DNA from: Sphingobacterium olei
GTDB lineage: Bacteria > Bacteroidota > Bacteroidia > Sphingobacteriales > Sphingobacteriaceae
Assembly (NCBI RefSeq): GCF_005048855.1
Contig: NZ_SUME01000006.1
Span: 248,001-312,000 of the forward strand
Length of the DNA stretch: 64,000 nucleotides
Reading direction: 5' to 3'
Part shown: one piece after another, positions 43,702 to 53,065 of the stretch
How positions within the stretch are numbered: position 1 is the stretch's first letter
How the letters are laid out: the number at the start of each line of letters is the position of its first letter
Translations under genes and position numbers: made by a program
Notes under the pieces: model-generated
Database searches by the model: none
What the model was told of the DNA's origin: nothing
What the model saw: only the letters and a program-made list of their open reading frames with translations

Positions 43702-43870
43702 TTTTGTATTCGTGTATTAGTTTGATATTTTATGTTTTTTAATTGTTTTAGCTGATAAAATATAATTTACCAAGAACCGCAAAGGTATAAAAATTTTACA
43801 TAATGAAAACTAAAATAACAGATATCTGTTTAAAAAATCGCAGATGGGTAGAGCTTGATTTGCTAGGTGG

Positions 43871-43942
43871 CAAATTCGTTGAGGAATAGATGGATAAATT
43901 CGTGAATTCGCAGATAGTCGAATTCACGAATTTACAAATTAT
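43871..43942. repeat. Degenerate octamer repeat with embedded perfect inverted repeat
   Basis: Nine consecutive 8-base units can be laid out from 43871: CAAATTCG, TTGAGGAA, TAGATGGA, TAAATTCG, TGAATTCG, CAGATAGT, CGAATTCA, CGAATTTA, CAAATTAT. Within it, 43895-43910 and 43919-43934 form a perfect 16-bp inverted repeat with an 8-base loop. The hairpin lies 4 bases past the stop of the minus-strand gene ending at 43939 and could end or protect that transcript, though no T tract follows. Confidence 0.65.
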
Positions 43943-44418
43943 TTTAGGGTAAATTTAAAGCCTAATGTAAATCTAGCCGGTTCAAAGTCCGACTCGTGAG
44001 AAAGGTTCCACCAAGGTTTCCAATCAAAATGAAAAGCCAAAGGAGCTGTTGGGATTTTATATTCTAGACCTGCCGCCGGACGGATGGCAAAATGAGCATG
44101 ATCATCGTCGCCCCAGTGATCAACAAAAGCGATCTGCGGACCGACGCCTACATACCATCCTAAACCATTCGTTCCGCGAAACGGTTGGTTGTAGGAATAG
44201 TCCGCTCCGATTATGGTTACATGGTCTCCAAATAATACCTGTGCATTTCCGGCGTTCGTACCGTCGAACGAATGCTTGATCTGAGGGCCAAATAAGGTAG
44301 CACCGTCGCCAAGGTCGATAGCCACTCCCAAAGCTGTCTTATAAGCCTGTGCATTTGCCTCATGAGTCGCTATAGTCAGCGCTGAAGCTACAAAAAAGGA
44401 TAGGATTACTTTCTTCAT
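43939..44418 (-). CDS. Small outer-membrane beta-barrel-like protein
   Basis: A 159-residue exported protein. The signal peptide KKVILSFFVASALTIATHEA ends in NAQA. The rest alternates in the way of a small eight-stranded barrel: ALGVAIDLGDGATLFGPQIK, VTIIGADYSYNQ, GLGWYVGVGPQIAFVD, and the C terminus FTLGFKFTLK. The segment HWGDDDHAHFAIRP could be a charged surface loop. Function unknown. It is transcribed away from guaB. Confidence 0.78.
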   Translation of the reverse strand: MKKVILSFFVASALTIATHEANAQAYKTALGVAIDLGDGATLFGPQIKHSFDGTNAGNAQVLFGDHVTIIGADYSYNQPFRGTNGLGWYVGVGPQIAFVDHWGDDDHAHFAIRPAAGLEYKIPTAPLAFHFDWKPWWNLSHESDFEPARFTLGFKFTLK

Positions 44419-44560
44419 CTGTATAAATTTATTGTTATTAATCGTTTTTCTTTACAGTGACTGATGCAAAGAGCTTGCCAAAGTAAAAAAGTCCGCCTAT
44501 TATCCCGTGTATTCGGTGTTTATAATCGGATTGTCATTTCTCTGGAAATGAAAGTTTTTA

Positions 44561-44591
44561 TTTGATAGAGATGTTTTTTTTTGTAATTTTG
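44561..44591 (+). promoter_or_regulatory. Promoter of guaB
   Basis: TTTG (44561-44564), exactly 19 bases, then TAATTTTG (44584-44591): a full match to the Bacteroidota promoter consensus. Transcription should start near 44597, leaving a leader of under 30 bases. Confidence 0.75.
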
Positions 44592-44594
44592 CCT

Positions 44595-44624
44595 GGCAAA
44601 TAGAAAACCCAGAACGTATTTGCC
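44595..44624 (+). promoter_or_regulatory. Inverted repeat covering the guaB leader
   Basis: GGCAAATA (44595-44602) and TATTTGCC (44617-44624) form a perfect 8-bp inverted repeat. It begins at about the predicted transcript start and ends at the base before the ATG. It could be a repressor site or a small hairpin that hides the start codon region. GuaB synthesis is often tuned to purine supply, but no known riboswitch is recognisable. Confidence 0.5.
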
Positions 44625-46100
44625 ATGCAATTAGATCCACAAAAATTCGTAGCTGAAGGACTTACATATGACGATGTCTTATTGATCCCAGCATATTCAG
44701 AGATTCTACCAAGAGATGTAGATACAAGTACATACCTCACAAAAAAGATTAAGCTCAATATACCTTTGGTATCGGCTGCTATGGACACCGTTACGGAGTC
44801 TGATTTGGCCATTGCTATTGCACAGGCTGGCGGAATAGGGATGTTGCATAAGAATATGACTATTGATCAACAGGCAGCAGAAGTACGTAAAGTAAAACGT
44901 TCCGAGAGCGGGATGATTCAGGATCCGGTTACCTTGTTGAAAAATGCCACTGTGGGTGATGCCTTTGCTATTATGCGGGAACATAAGATCGGCGGTATTC
45001 CTGTGATCGACCAAGATGGAAGATTGGTCGGAATTGTAACCAATAGGGATCTTCGTTTCCAGAAAGACATGACAAGACCTATAAATGAACTCATGACCAA
45101 GGATAATCTTGTCGTTGCTCCTGAAGGTACGGATCTGGTTCAAGCGGAGGAAATACTTCAGAATTATAAAATTGAAAAACTTCCTGTGGTTGATGCAAAT
45201 TATATTCTAAAAGGCTTAATTACTTTTAAAGATATTCAGAAATATAAACACTATCCAAATGCGGCTAAGGATGGGCATGGTCGATTATTAGTCGGTGCGG
45301 CAGTTGGTGTTACGCCTGATACTGTGGAACGCGTAGATGCATTGGTAAAAGCGGGGGTAGACGTTGTGACAATTGACACGGCACATGGTCATTCGTTGGG
45401 CGTTATCAATAAACTGAAAGAAGTAAAATCAAAATATCCCGAATTGCAGGTGATCGTTGGTAATATTGCTACAGGTGCAGCTGCTAGAGCACTGGCTGAG
45501 GCCGGAGCGGATGGCGTCAAAGTCGGTATTGGTCCGGGATCTATCTGTACCACACGTATCATAGCAGGTGTAGGTGTGCCCCAGTTGTATGCAGTATATG
45601 AAGTCGCGAAAGCTTTAAAAGGTACAGGTGTTCCGCTTATTGCAGATGGTGGTATCAAACAAACTGGTGATATCGCAAAAGCAATCGCCGCAGGAGCGGA
45701 TACCATCATGGCGGGCTCTCTTTTCGCTGGGGTAGAAGAGGCTCCAGGTGAAACCATCTTATTGGAAGGACGTAAATTTAAATCTTACCGTGGTATGGGG
45801 TCGGTAGAAGCAATGGAAAAAGGGTCTAAGGATCGTTATTTCCAAGATGTGGAAGAGGATATCAAGAAGTTAGTGCCTGAAGGTATTGTAGGTCGCGTGC
45901 CGTATAAGGGTACATTGGCTGAAGTGGTATACCAATATATCGGCGGACTACGTGCGTCCATGGGATACTGTGGCGCTGCTTCCATACCAAAACTTCAGGA
46001 AGCGCAGTTTGTACGTATTACGGGAGCTGGTTTACGAGAATCACACCCACATAATATACAGATTACCAAAGAGGCTCCCAATTACAATAGCAGAGGCTAG
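44625..46100 (+). CDS. guaB: Inosine-5'-monophosphate dehydrogenase
   Basis: Oxidises IMP to XMP with NAD, the committed step of GMP synthesis, in the cytoplasm. At 491 residues it has the usual plan: N-terminal barrel part (GLTYDDVLLIPAYSEILPRD), two CBS domains (about 95-205), the active-site loop with the catalytic cysteine in GPGSICTTRIIAGVG, and ADGGIKQTGDIAKAIAAGAD. The flap region has KSYRGMGSVEAMEKGSKDRY, and ESHPHNIQITKEAPNY ends the protein. It has its own near-perfect promoter and strong terminator, so it is monocistronic. Confidence 0.97.
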   Translation: MQLDPQKFVAEGLTYDDVLLIPAYSEILPRDVDTSTYLTKKIKLNIPLVSAAMDTVTESDLAIAIAQAGGIGMLHKNMTIDQQAAEVRKVKRSESGMIQDPVTLLKNATVGDAFAIMREHKIGGIPVIDQDGRLVGIVTNRDLRFQKDMTRPINELMTKDNLVVAPEGTDLVQAEEILQNYKIEKLPVVDANYILKGLITFKDIQKYKHYPNAAKDGHGRLLVGAAVGVTPDTVERVDALVKAGVDVVTIDTAHGHSLGVINKLKEVKSKYPELQVIVGNIATGAAARALAEAGADGVKVGIGPGSICTTRIIAGVGVPQLYAVYEVAKALKGTGVPLIADGGIKQTGDIAKAIAAGADTIMAGSLFAGVEEAPGETILLEGRKFKSYRGMGSVEAMEKGSKDRYFQDVEEDIKKLVPEGIVGRVPYKGTLAEVVYQYIGGLRASMGYCGAASIPKLQEAQFVRITGAGLRESHPHNIQITKEAPNYNSRG

Positions 46101-46122
46101 AGTATCCGTTATGAAAAACGCC

Positions 46123-46182
46123 AAATGGAGGCCGTCTACTACGTTGTGCAATAGCTAATGTAGTAGAAGGCCTCCATTTTTT
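46123..46182. terminator. Strong terminator between guaB and ybdG
   Basis: AAATGGAGGCC (46123-46133) plus TCTACTAC (46135-46142) pair with GTAGTAGA (46160-46167) plus GGCCTCCATTT (46169-46179), a 19-bp stem with one mismatch, followed by TTT. It lies between convergent genes and probably serves both. Confidence 0.85.
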
Positions 46183-46203
46183 ATGAGAAATATGTATTTT
46201 CTT

Positions 46204-47547
46204 TTAGTTTGCTTCGTTTGAAAACAAACACGAAGAGTTTATAACTAATGATTTTTCGTTGAGTAGCTGTCGCAAGTCATCCGATGCAGGTAACTCAAAC
46301 ACTTCAAGATTAAAATACTTTATGGCAGCAAATAGGTGGTCGAAAATATCCGACATCGTGTCTTCAAAAAATGCCCATTGCGTCCCGTTGGTGAACATGT
46401 ATAGCTCTAAAGGGAGTCCATGCTCATTAGGTGCTAATTGCCTAACCATTAGCGTTAAGCCTTTGTGGATGTCCGGGTTGTTCTGCGCGTAGGTCTTGAT
46501 ATATATACGGAACAATCCAATATTCGTCATTCTCCTCCCATTAACAAGAATGTTTTGATCAACATGGTTGTTTTTATTGTATTCCGCAATTTCCTTTTCC
46601 CTTTGTGCAATATATGGAGCTAGTAGCGCGATCTTTTTAAGTTCTTCAATCTCTTCCTTTTGGAGATAACGGATCGATGAAATTTTAATGTGGATTGATC
46701 TTTTGATCCTCCGTCCACCAGTTTCCTGCATGCCTCTGTAATTTTTGAAGGAGTCACTTAACAAGGTACAGGTTGGAATAGTAACAATAGTTTTGTCCCA
46801 GTTCTGCACACGTACGTTATTAAGGTTTATCTGCAGGATATCGCCGTCGACACCGTATTTAGGCATTTCTATCCAGTCACCCACACGTACGGAATCATTT
46901 GCAGAAACTTGGATACTGGCCACGAATCCAAGTATGGTATCTTTAAAGACTAACATCAAGATCGCTGATGCGGCTCCGAGTGAAACTAGAAAAGACCACG
47001 GAGAGCTCCCCGTTAAGACGGAAACGATAAGCGTGCCGACAACAAAAATCAGAAATATCTGTAAAACCTGAAGGTAGCTGTCAACAGGTTTTTCTACGAA
47101 TGCTTTCGACGATCGTAGGATGTCCCTTCCAGTTTTTAAAAGACCGTTTATAACACCATAAGTCACGAAAATCATCAACACACTCAACAGTTTAACAAGA
47201 ATGGACGTGAAAGACGGAAACCCGACGAAGATATAGGGAAAAAATTGTTGAGAAATAACGATAAGAATGAAACGGCTCAAATGAACTTGAACCCTATTTT
47301 TAAGGAGGTAATTATCCCAGTTTGTCTTCGTTTTATTGATTAATCCAGTTAAGATTGAATTGAAAAAGAATTGAATGATGTAATGGATGATCAACAATAA
47401 AATGAAAGCAGAAATAAGGAGTCCTGCCGAAGTGAAAATGTGGGCGGATCTATCCTGAAAACCCACCGCTTCTACAAGGTTAAATGCCCATTGGTAAATT
47501 GAACTGGTTGTTGTTTCGCTGATGTTAATGATGTTTGATTTTTCCAT
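46204..47547 (-). CDS. ybdG: Mechanosensitive channel of the MscS family, YbdG type
   Basis: About 447 residues from the ATG at 47547; the frame extends upstream only to TTG. Five or so membrane helices precede the MscS pore helix and beta domain. The match to E. coli YbdG is close: LMLVFKDTILGFVASIQVSAN, VGDWIEMPKYGVDGD, LLSDSFKNYRGMQETGGRRI, RRMTNIGLFRIYIK, TLMVRQLAPNEHGLPLELY and DTMSDIFDHLFAAIKYFNLE. It would open under membrane tension to release solutes in osmotic downshock. It has its own promoter candidate and shares the guaB terminator. Confidence 0.92.
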   Translation of the reverse strand: MEKSNIINISETTTSSIYQWAFNLVEAVGFQDRSAHIFTSAGLLISAFILLLIIHYIIQFFFNSILTGLINKTKTNWDNYLLKNRVQVHLSRFILIVISQQFFPYIFVGFPSFTSILVKLLSVLMIFVTYGVINGLLKTGRDILRSSKAFVEKPVDSYLQVLQIFLIFVVGTLIVSVLTGSSPWSFLVSLGAASAILMLVFKDTILGFVASIQVSANDSVRVGDWIEMPKYGVDGDILQINLNNVRVQNWDKTIVTIPTCTLLSDSFKNYRGMQETGGRRIKRSIHIKISSIRYLQKEEIEELKKIALLAPYIAQREKEIAEYNKNNHVDQNILVNGRRMTNIGLFRIYIKTYAQNNPDIHKGLTLMVRQLAPNEHGLPLELYMFTNGTQWAFFEDTMSDIFDHLFAAIKYFNLEVFELPASDDLRQLLNEKSLVINSSCLFSNEAN

Positions 47548-47556
47548 ATTAACAAG

Positions 47557-47588
47557 CAAATTTACATAAAAACAGGTTTATAAGCAAC
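47557..47588 (-). promoter_or_regulatory. Candidate promoter of ybdG
   Basis: On the minus strand, TAAATTTG (47564-47557) matches TAnnTTTG exactly, and GTTG (47588-47585) lies 20 bases upstream, a 3 of 4 match to TTTG. The start codon is at 47547, so the leader would be very short. Confidence 0.5.
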
Positions 47589-47618
47589 GTTGCAGAGGGG
47601 TATTTCTGCAATGATAAG

Positions 47619-48617
47619 TTATATCATCCATCTAAATAAGCTCGCTCCCCAAGAAAATCCGGCCCCAAATGCGGTTAGCATGACCAAATCTCCTGTTCTT
47701 ATCTCTTTGAGGTTTTGCCAGATACAAAGCGGTATTGTTGCTGCAATCGTGTTTCCTATATATTCGATGTTGCTCAATGCCCTTCCGTCTGGAATATTCA
47801 AGTTACGACCTACTGCATCAATAATACGTTGGTTTGCTTGATGGGGGACTAACCAATTTACATCATTAATATCAAAATTATTCCGTTGTAAGATATTTGT
47901 ACAGGCGTCTGTCATTGATTGTACAGCATGTTTAAAAACTGTTCTCCCGTCTTGCTTTAAAAATCGCTTTTCATTTGTGATATCGGTCGAATCGATCGGG
48001 TACAGCGAACCTCCAGCTTCTATATTCAAAAATTCGCGCCCTTCGCCATTGCTACATAGATAGGCATCTAATATCCCTCCGTCGTAAGAAGGTTCTAGCC
48101 AGACGACACCTGCGCCGTCGCCAAAAAGGATGTTTGTAGAACGATCTTTCAGGTCAACATAGGTGCTGATATTATCAGCTCCCACAACTAGTACATTTCG
48201 ATAGCGACGGGTTTCGACAAGTGAAGCCCCCAGGTCTAACGCATATAGGAAACCGGAACATGCAGCATTTACATCAAACGCCCACACCGATTTGATTCCC
48301 AATTTTTGAGCAACTATATTTGCGGTCGCCGGCATAGGCATATCGGGGGTAGATGTAGCAACGATTAAAGCGTCTACATGATCTAAATTTTTATTATATT
48401 GTTGTGCTAAGTCCCGAATCGCCTGTACAGCCATATCCGAAGTGGCTAAGTTTTCCGATAGTATTCGTCGCTCCTTTATTCCAGTGCGTTTGATGATCCA
48501 TTCGTCAGATGTATCGCAGTGCTGTTCTAATTCTTTGTTCAATCTTTTGTTTGGAGGAATATAACCTCCCACGGCCGTTATAGCAGCGTAGAGTTTGTCT
48601 GTTGTAGCAGAATTCAT
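47619..48617 (-). CDS. fabH: 3-oxoacyl-ACP synthase III family protein
   Basis: A 332-residue thiolase-fold enzyme that condenses acyl-CoA with malonyl-ACP to start fatty acid synthesis. The N terminus has AAITAVGGYIPPNKRLNKEL and TSDEWIIKRTGIKERR. The catalytic triad is C120 in VNAACSGFLY, the histidine in WLVPHQANQRIID and the asparagine in EYIGNTIAAT. The C terminus GDLVMLTAFGAGFSWGASLF is standard. FabH genes usually lie beside plsX and rpmF; this one stands apart, so it could be a second copy with different acyl specificity. Confidence 0.88.
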   Translation of the reverse strand: MNSATTDKLYAAITAVGGYIPPNKRLNKELEQHCDTSDEWIIKRTGIKERRILSENLATSDMAVQAIRDLAQQYNKNLDHVDALIVATSTPDMPMPATANIVAQKLGIKSVWAFDVNAACSGFLYALDLGASLVETRRYRNVLVVGADNISTYVDLKDRSTNILFGDGAGVVWLEPSYDGGILDAYLCSNGEGREFLNIEAGGSLYPIDSTDITNEKRFLKQDGRTVFKHAVQSMTDACTNILQRNNFDINDVNWLVPHQANQRIIDAVGRNLNIPDGRALSNIEYIGNTIAATIPLCIWQNLKEIRTGDLVMLTAFGAGFSWGASLFRWMI

Positions 48618-48952
48618 ATTGATGTATCAGCGTTACCTTTTTATCTATTATAGGTTTCTAACGAGATGCCATTGAAATAAAATACGTAATATCTCCCGGA
48701 TCATCTCAAAAAGTTGTAAAACTACAGCTATTTACGACAGATCCCCTCCAAAAGTTCGTTTTTGACAATATAATTACTTTAACATGATAATTTAGCTGTT
48801 TTTATCCTAAAAATGAATTAAATAAACAATTACTTTGGCTTTTATTGAAATTTAATTTTAACAAAAGTCTGTTTTGTAAAATTTTATTCCGAAGTGTTTA
48901 TACTGGATGCCTTAATGGTTTAATGCCTTCATCGTATTCCGTCGAGGATTGG
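48618..48952. other. Gene-free A/T-rich interval upstream of fabH
   Basis: About 335 bases with no coding frame, no RNA gene and no clear hairpin. It should contain the fabH promoter on the minus strand and the end of the ABC-F transcript, but neither element is convincing. Confidence 0.6.
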
Positions 48953-50542
48953 TTAATCTAATACCAGATCCCGTTCTATGTTAATTTGTTCTCTAAAGAT
49001 CGCATCATGCGAGACCACAATTAATGTTCCGTGATAGGCATTGACTGCAGCTGTAAGTATCTCGATATTCTGAATATCTAAATTATTAGTCGGTTCATCG
49101 AGGATAAGGATATCCGGAGATTTGTGGTCGAGTGTTAAACAGCATAATATCAGCCTCATTTTTTCTCCACCGCTCAGGATCGAACAGTTTTTGTTCCAGG
49201 TATCTTTGTCAAACAAAAAACGACTTAATCGAATTTTTACTTCATGTTCGAGTAGGGCAGAAGTGTTGTATTGCTGTGCCTGCTCGTAAACGGACAGCTT
49301 AGATTGTAGTAAGGAATAATCTTGATCGATGTAAACGGACTTGTTGTCTGCACGAGATAATATACCTGATGTCGGGTTAAGGTTATTCAACAGCATATTT
49401 ATCAGGGTTGTCTTGCCTGAACCATTGGCTCCAGATAGACTGATACGTTCGCCGCTTACAAGCCGAAAGGAGAGCGGAGAATGCCAGATAGACCCCTTAC
49501 CGTAATCAAAATTAATTTTCGTGGCCTCAAATAAAATTTTTCCCTTATGTAAATTAGATGAGCTGAAATTGAATTTCATTTTATCTATATCGGACTGTTC
49601 TGCCCGAAGGTTAAACAGTTCCTGTGAGATCCCGTTTATTTTTCCGGTATGAATACCTTTTATCTTCGATGTACTCCGCTCCGCATTGTTTTTAAGGGTA
49701 TTCATTACAATTGTCGGCAGACCTGCTTTTTCTTGTTTCTTTTTACCCCGTGCATCGAGCTTTTGCTGTCTCTCCAATGTTTCGCGTTCTTTTTCCTTTG
49801 CTTTCTTTAGCGATTTTTCATGACTTTTGATGTCATGTTGGAGTGCCTCCTGCTCGGATTTCTTTTGTGCGGCGTAGAATTCATAGTTGCCACCGTAGGT
49901 AGCGATGTTATTGCGGTTCAGCTCATGGATTTTGTCTAACAAATTTAGCAGCCTTCGATCGTGACTTACGGTAAGCATTGTAGCGGTCTGTTCCGCTATG
50001 AAATCGTAAAGCAGCTTCCGGCCATTTTCATCGAGGTGGTTGCTTGGTTCGTCCATAACAATGAATTTAGGCCGATGTATACCTATACCCGCTAGGAAAA
50101 CCTTCGTTTTTTGTCCTCCACTTAGATCGGCTAACGAATCTGATAAGGTGACATCATCAAGTTGCCAAAACCGAAGCGCATCCTGGCAACGGTCTTCAAT
50201 CGTCCAGTCGTCATCCAGGATGGATAAATTCTCGTCTGTTGCATCGCCATCTAAAATAGCGTAAAATGCCCGAAGCTTATCCGCTACTTGTAGCGCTTCG
50301 CCGACCGTTAGGTGGTTAAACTGTCCAAAGATTTGTGGAATATAGTATGCGGGATCTGATTTAAATACCGTACCTGCGGTAACTTCCAGTTCGCCAGCGA
50401 TTATTCGCAATAAGGTAGACTTACCAACACCATTGTTTCCAATTAGTGCGATTTTTTCGTGATCGTTCACGGAGAGATCGATGTTTTCAAACAACAGATC
50501 TTTATTCGGATGTATATAGGAAATGTTTTGTAAAATAAGCAT
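48953..50542 (-). CDS. ABC-F family ATPase
   Basis: A 529-residue soluble protein with two ATP-binding domains and no membrane segment, the ABC-F plan. Domain 1 has LIGNNGVGKSTLL, signature LSGGQKTKVFLAG and Walker B FIVMDEPSNHLD. The linker (about 235-320) is strongly basic and helical (KSHEKSLKKAKEKERETLER). Domain 2 has LSGANGSGKTTLI, ILSGGEKMRLILC and ILILDEPTNNLD. ABC-F proteins act on the ribosome, either helping translation or displacing antibiotics. The first domain has a short arm, and the closest subgroup is unclear. It stands alone. A resistance role is possible but not shown. Confidence 0.88.
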   Translation of the reverse strand: MLILQNISYIHPNKDLLFENIDLSVNDHEKIALIGNNGVGKSTLLRIIAGELEVTAGTVFKSDPAYYIPQIFGQFNHLTVGEALQVADKLRAFYAILDGDATDENLSILDDDWTIEDRCQDALRFWQLDDVTLSDSLADLSGGQKTKVFLAGIGIHRPKFIVMDEPSNHLDENGRKLLYDFIAEQTATMLTVSHDRRLLNLLDKIHELNRNNIATYGGNYEFYAAQKKSEQEALQHDIKSHEKSLKKAKEKERETLERQQKLDARGKKKQEKAGLPTIVMNTLKNNAERSTSKIKGIHTGKINGISQELFNLRAEQSDIDKMKFNFSSSNLHKGKILFEATKINFDYGKGSIWHSPLSFRLVSGERISLSGANGSGKTTLINMLLNNLNPTSGILSRADNKSVYIDQDYSLLQSKLSVYEQAQQYNTSALLEHEVKIRLSRFLFDKDTWNKNCSILSGGEKMRLILCCLTLDHKSPDILILDEPTNNLDIQNIEILTAAVNAYHGTLIVVSHDAIFREQINIERDLVLD

Positions 50543-51025
50543 ATTGTTTCTTTCAGCGGTAAATAAAAATACAGCTCAACGATGTCAGGGGTGTCGTTTT
50601 ATGTCTGATATATAATTTGAAAGAAATCTGCTCTTACATACAAGAAGGGTCTGATGGGACAAAATTACCTAATTTCTTGTTTAATTGCAACACCTGTGAA
50701 AATGTGACTTGATTTGTATTTTGTAAATCCAGCTGAAGCATAAAAGTACAGTATAATCAATGCATTATCCTTACAATTACTCAAGATGTCGCCTCAGCCA
50801 TTTGCCAATTGCATGAAGAGGCACTAGCCAATGTGGCAAATGGGTACAGCGACGACTTTAAGAATAAATGTTTGTTTTCAATGGAATTCTTGAGCCCCAC
50901 TTCGTTCCGGTTTTCCTTCTTTTTTTTATTAAAAAAAGAAATCGCCCTCACCTCGGCGACAGAGGGGCATAAAAATTAATCCTTCGTTTTTTTTGTCAAA
51001 AAAATGATTTACCTCATCGTCACCC
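50543..51025. other. Interval with interrupted reading frames and a large hairpin
   Basis: About 480 bases without a sound gene. Two short frames look faintly coding: plus strand, about 50737-50976, with QDVASAICQLHEEALANVAN but no start codon; and minus strand, 50634-50741, 35 residues with MLQLDLQNTNQVTFSQVLQL. These may be gene remnants. An inverted repeat at 50788-50807 and 50834-50853 (CCATTTGCCA/TGGCAAATGG plus GTCGC/GCGAC) and an oligo-T/oligo-A pair near 50925 add secondary structure. Confidence 0.4.
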
Positions 51026-53065
51026 TTATAATAATGCTTTCTGAAATTTTAATATCTCTTGTTTTTTAAGAAAATACTGTCTTACGATCAGTTGTTGATA
51101 ATGATTAATGGCGGAGAACAGAACGGTAAGATTGTCGTCGTCGTACGTGTCGACATCAAAATAATGAAGTGTATTTCCAGTATAGGTTTGCAGGGTGTTT
51201 TTAATACTTTCATCCAGTTTGTCCGTTACCAACGGTGTTTGTAAGAGTAGTGAAAGTTCATTTTTCAATTTTGGTTCTAGCTTTTTCACGTCTTCTAAAT
51301 GGGTTGTGATCTCATCAAAAGGAGTAACCTGAAAAATAAAACTTGTGGTTTCTATCAATGTGTTATGGAATTTGATTTTTTCGTCATATTGTTGGTCAAT
51401 TTTCACAAATTGAGCATATAGTCTATATAATTCTTCTTCTTTATTTTGTGCCCGGGCCAGCGTATAAAAGTATCGGAAAACCGCTATGTTATTTGTTTTG
51501 ATCTCCATTTCCTTTTCGGCGATCTCCTTCTCGATTTGTTGTAACACAAAATGTGTCTCTTGTACAGGATGTTTGACACTGGCGTAATCAAACGTCTTTA
51601 TTTTAATCTCGCCGTTTTGTATTGCAATAAGTGCTTCCTTGTCGTTTTTAAGCGCGGCTAATTCGTATATCGATTCGATCTTTTCGTCGCTGAATAATTC
51701 CTGAACATCGATTTCAACAATTGACTTATCGACTAAGGCCAGGTTTTCGATTATAGGATTGTTACTGTCATAAAAACCATTGTATAAATCGTCGAATGCA
51801 TTCTGCTCAAAATCAGCAATAAACTCCTCCGTGAATTTTTCCGGATTCAATTCGTTTGGTACCTCAGTATATTGTATATGGGCAAATAATGCATTCGAAA
51901 TGTGCTTAGCTATCGCACCGTTGTCTTCGAAGAGTGCGATCGCCGGAGAATCATCGGTGTTGGCTTTGATGATATTTAACGCGTTGAGCGCATTGATCCG
52001 GTCTTCGTCGGAAGGATGTGAGGCCCATTGATTTTCGATGTTTAGTTTAGATTTATTGTATTTTTTGATTTGTTCCAATTCGATGACGGGAAATGCACCA
52101 CGAACAGGGTATTTGTTCTTTTTCGCCAAAAATTGCATCACAAGCTGTTGTTCGGTGTATAAATTGGGACTTTTAACATTTAGTTTCACCCGATCGTCAT
52201 AGAAATTTAGCACATTTTCCAACGCAAAATTAGAAAAGCTTAACCGTAGTAACGACTCGGATAATGCTTTGGATCCTGCTACATTTGCCGCAATCTCATC
52301 GGCATGAAACTCCATTTCCCTTGAGAGCGCCATGTAATTGATATTGATGTAGGAATAGAGCTGCTGAAGTATTTTTTGGATGCCTTTGATAATGAACGCT
52401 GATATACCAATGAAGATCATGGCATAACCATTTATGGATGCCCATTTCTCATTCATTTTGTTTAACGATTCATTTTTGTACAGCATATTGTAAATGATCT
52501 GATTGACATTATAAACGTAGCTACCTACTTTCATACTCTTTTGAGAGAAGTGCCCGAATTCATGTGCGAGAATAGCTTTTAACTCTTGATGCGTTACCGA
52601 ATTTACCAGTCCCATTCCGATCTGAAGATTTTTGCGGATTGGCAAAAACATGCTCCAAAAATTGGAATCGTAAAATACGGACGCATTTACATCGTGCGAC
52701 AAATACACTTTCTTCGGGAATTTGGTATCTACCTCCTCAACAATTTCAGCAATCAGTGCGAATAGCCGTGGCTCATCGCTCGCTTTGATTTCAGTGAGAT
52801 GGCTTAAGTCGGTTTTAGAAGAAGCAAAAATAAACTTGATCAGGTAAATGAGTACGGTAAATGCCGAAGCAATTAAAGCTAGGCCTAAACCAAGAGTAGG
52901 TATAGAAGGGGCAGCAGCAATGACTGTAATGCCCGCATAGATACAGGCTGCGGTAAGACCTATACTAAGAATAAATAACAAAAGATAAGTGAAGGCAAAG
53001 ACGAGAATGGAAAAAATAGTTTTTTTCGCTTCTTTCTTAAAACTAGGAGAGGTCTGGACGTCCAT
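51026..53065 (-). CDS. M48-family membrane metallopeptidase
   Basis: A zinc peptidase of about 679 residues from the ATG at 53065 (MDVQTSPSFKKEAKKTIFSI). The reading frame extends to a TTG at 53164, with another ATG at 53116, but the start used gives the expected cytoplasmic N terminus. Two membrane helices (about 17-80) precede the catalytic site HEFGH (168-172, in LKAILAHEFGHFSQ), with the third ligand in SREMEFHADEIAA. This is the HtpX/Ste24-like arrangement. The C-terminal 350 residues are helical and less conserved. It probably cleaves membrane or envelope proteins. It lies 151 bases downstream of a sensor kinase gene. Confidence 0.87.
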   Translation of the reverse strand: MDVQTSPSFKKEAKKTIFSILVFAFTYLLLFILSIGLTAACIYAGITVIAAAPSIPTLGLGLALIASAFTVLIYLIKFIFASSKTDLSHLTEIKASDEPRLFALIAEIVEEVDTKFPKKVYLSHDVNASVFYDSNFWSMFLPIRKNLQIGMGLVNSVTHQELKAILAHEFGHFSQKSMKVGSYVYNVNQIIYNMLYKNESLNKMNEKWASINGYAMIFIGISAFIIKGIQKILQQLYSYININYMALSREMEFHADEIAANVAGSKALSESLLRLSFSNFALENVLNFYDDRVKLNVKSPNLYTEQQLVMQFLAKKNKYPVRGAFPVIELEQIKKYNKSKLNIENQWASHPSDEDRINALNALNIIKANTDDSPAIALFEDNGAIAKHISNALFAHIQYTEVPNELNPEKFTEEFIADFEQNAFDDLYNGFYDSNNPIIENLALVDKSIVEIDVQELFSDEKIESIYELAALKNDKEALIAIQNGEIKIKTFDYASVKHPVQETHFVLQQIEKEIAEKEMEIKTNNIAVFRYFYTLARAQNKEEELYRLYAQFVKIDQQYDEKIKFHNTLIETTSFIFQVTPFDEITTHLEDVKKLEPKLKNELSLLLQTPLVTDKLDESIKNTLQTYTGNTLHYFDVDTYDDDNLTVLFSAINHYQQLIVRQYFLKKQEILKFQKALL

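Noticed and set aside
50634..50741. A 35-residue minus-strand frame (MLQLDLQNTNQVTFSQVLQL and on)
   Set aside because: Looks mildly coding but has no recognisable family, no clear promoter and lies in a region of possible gene debris; mentioned under the interval only.
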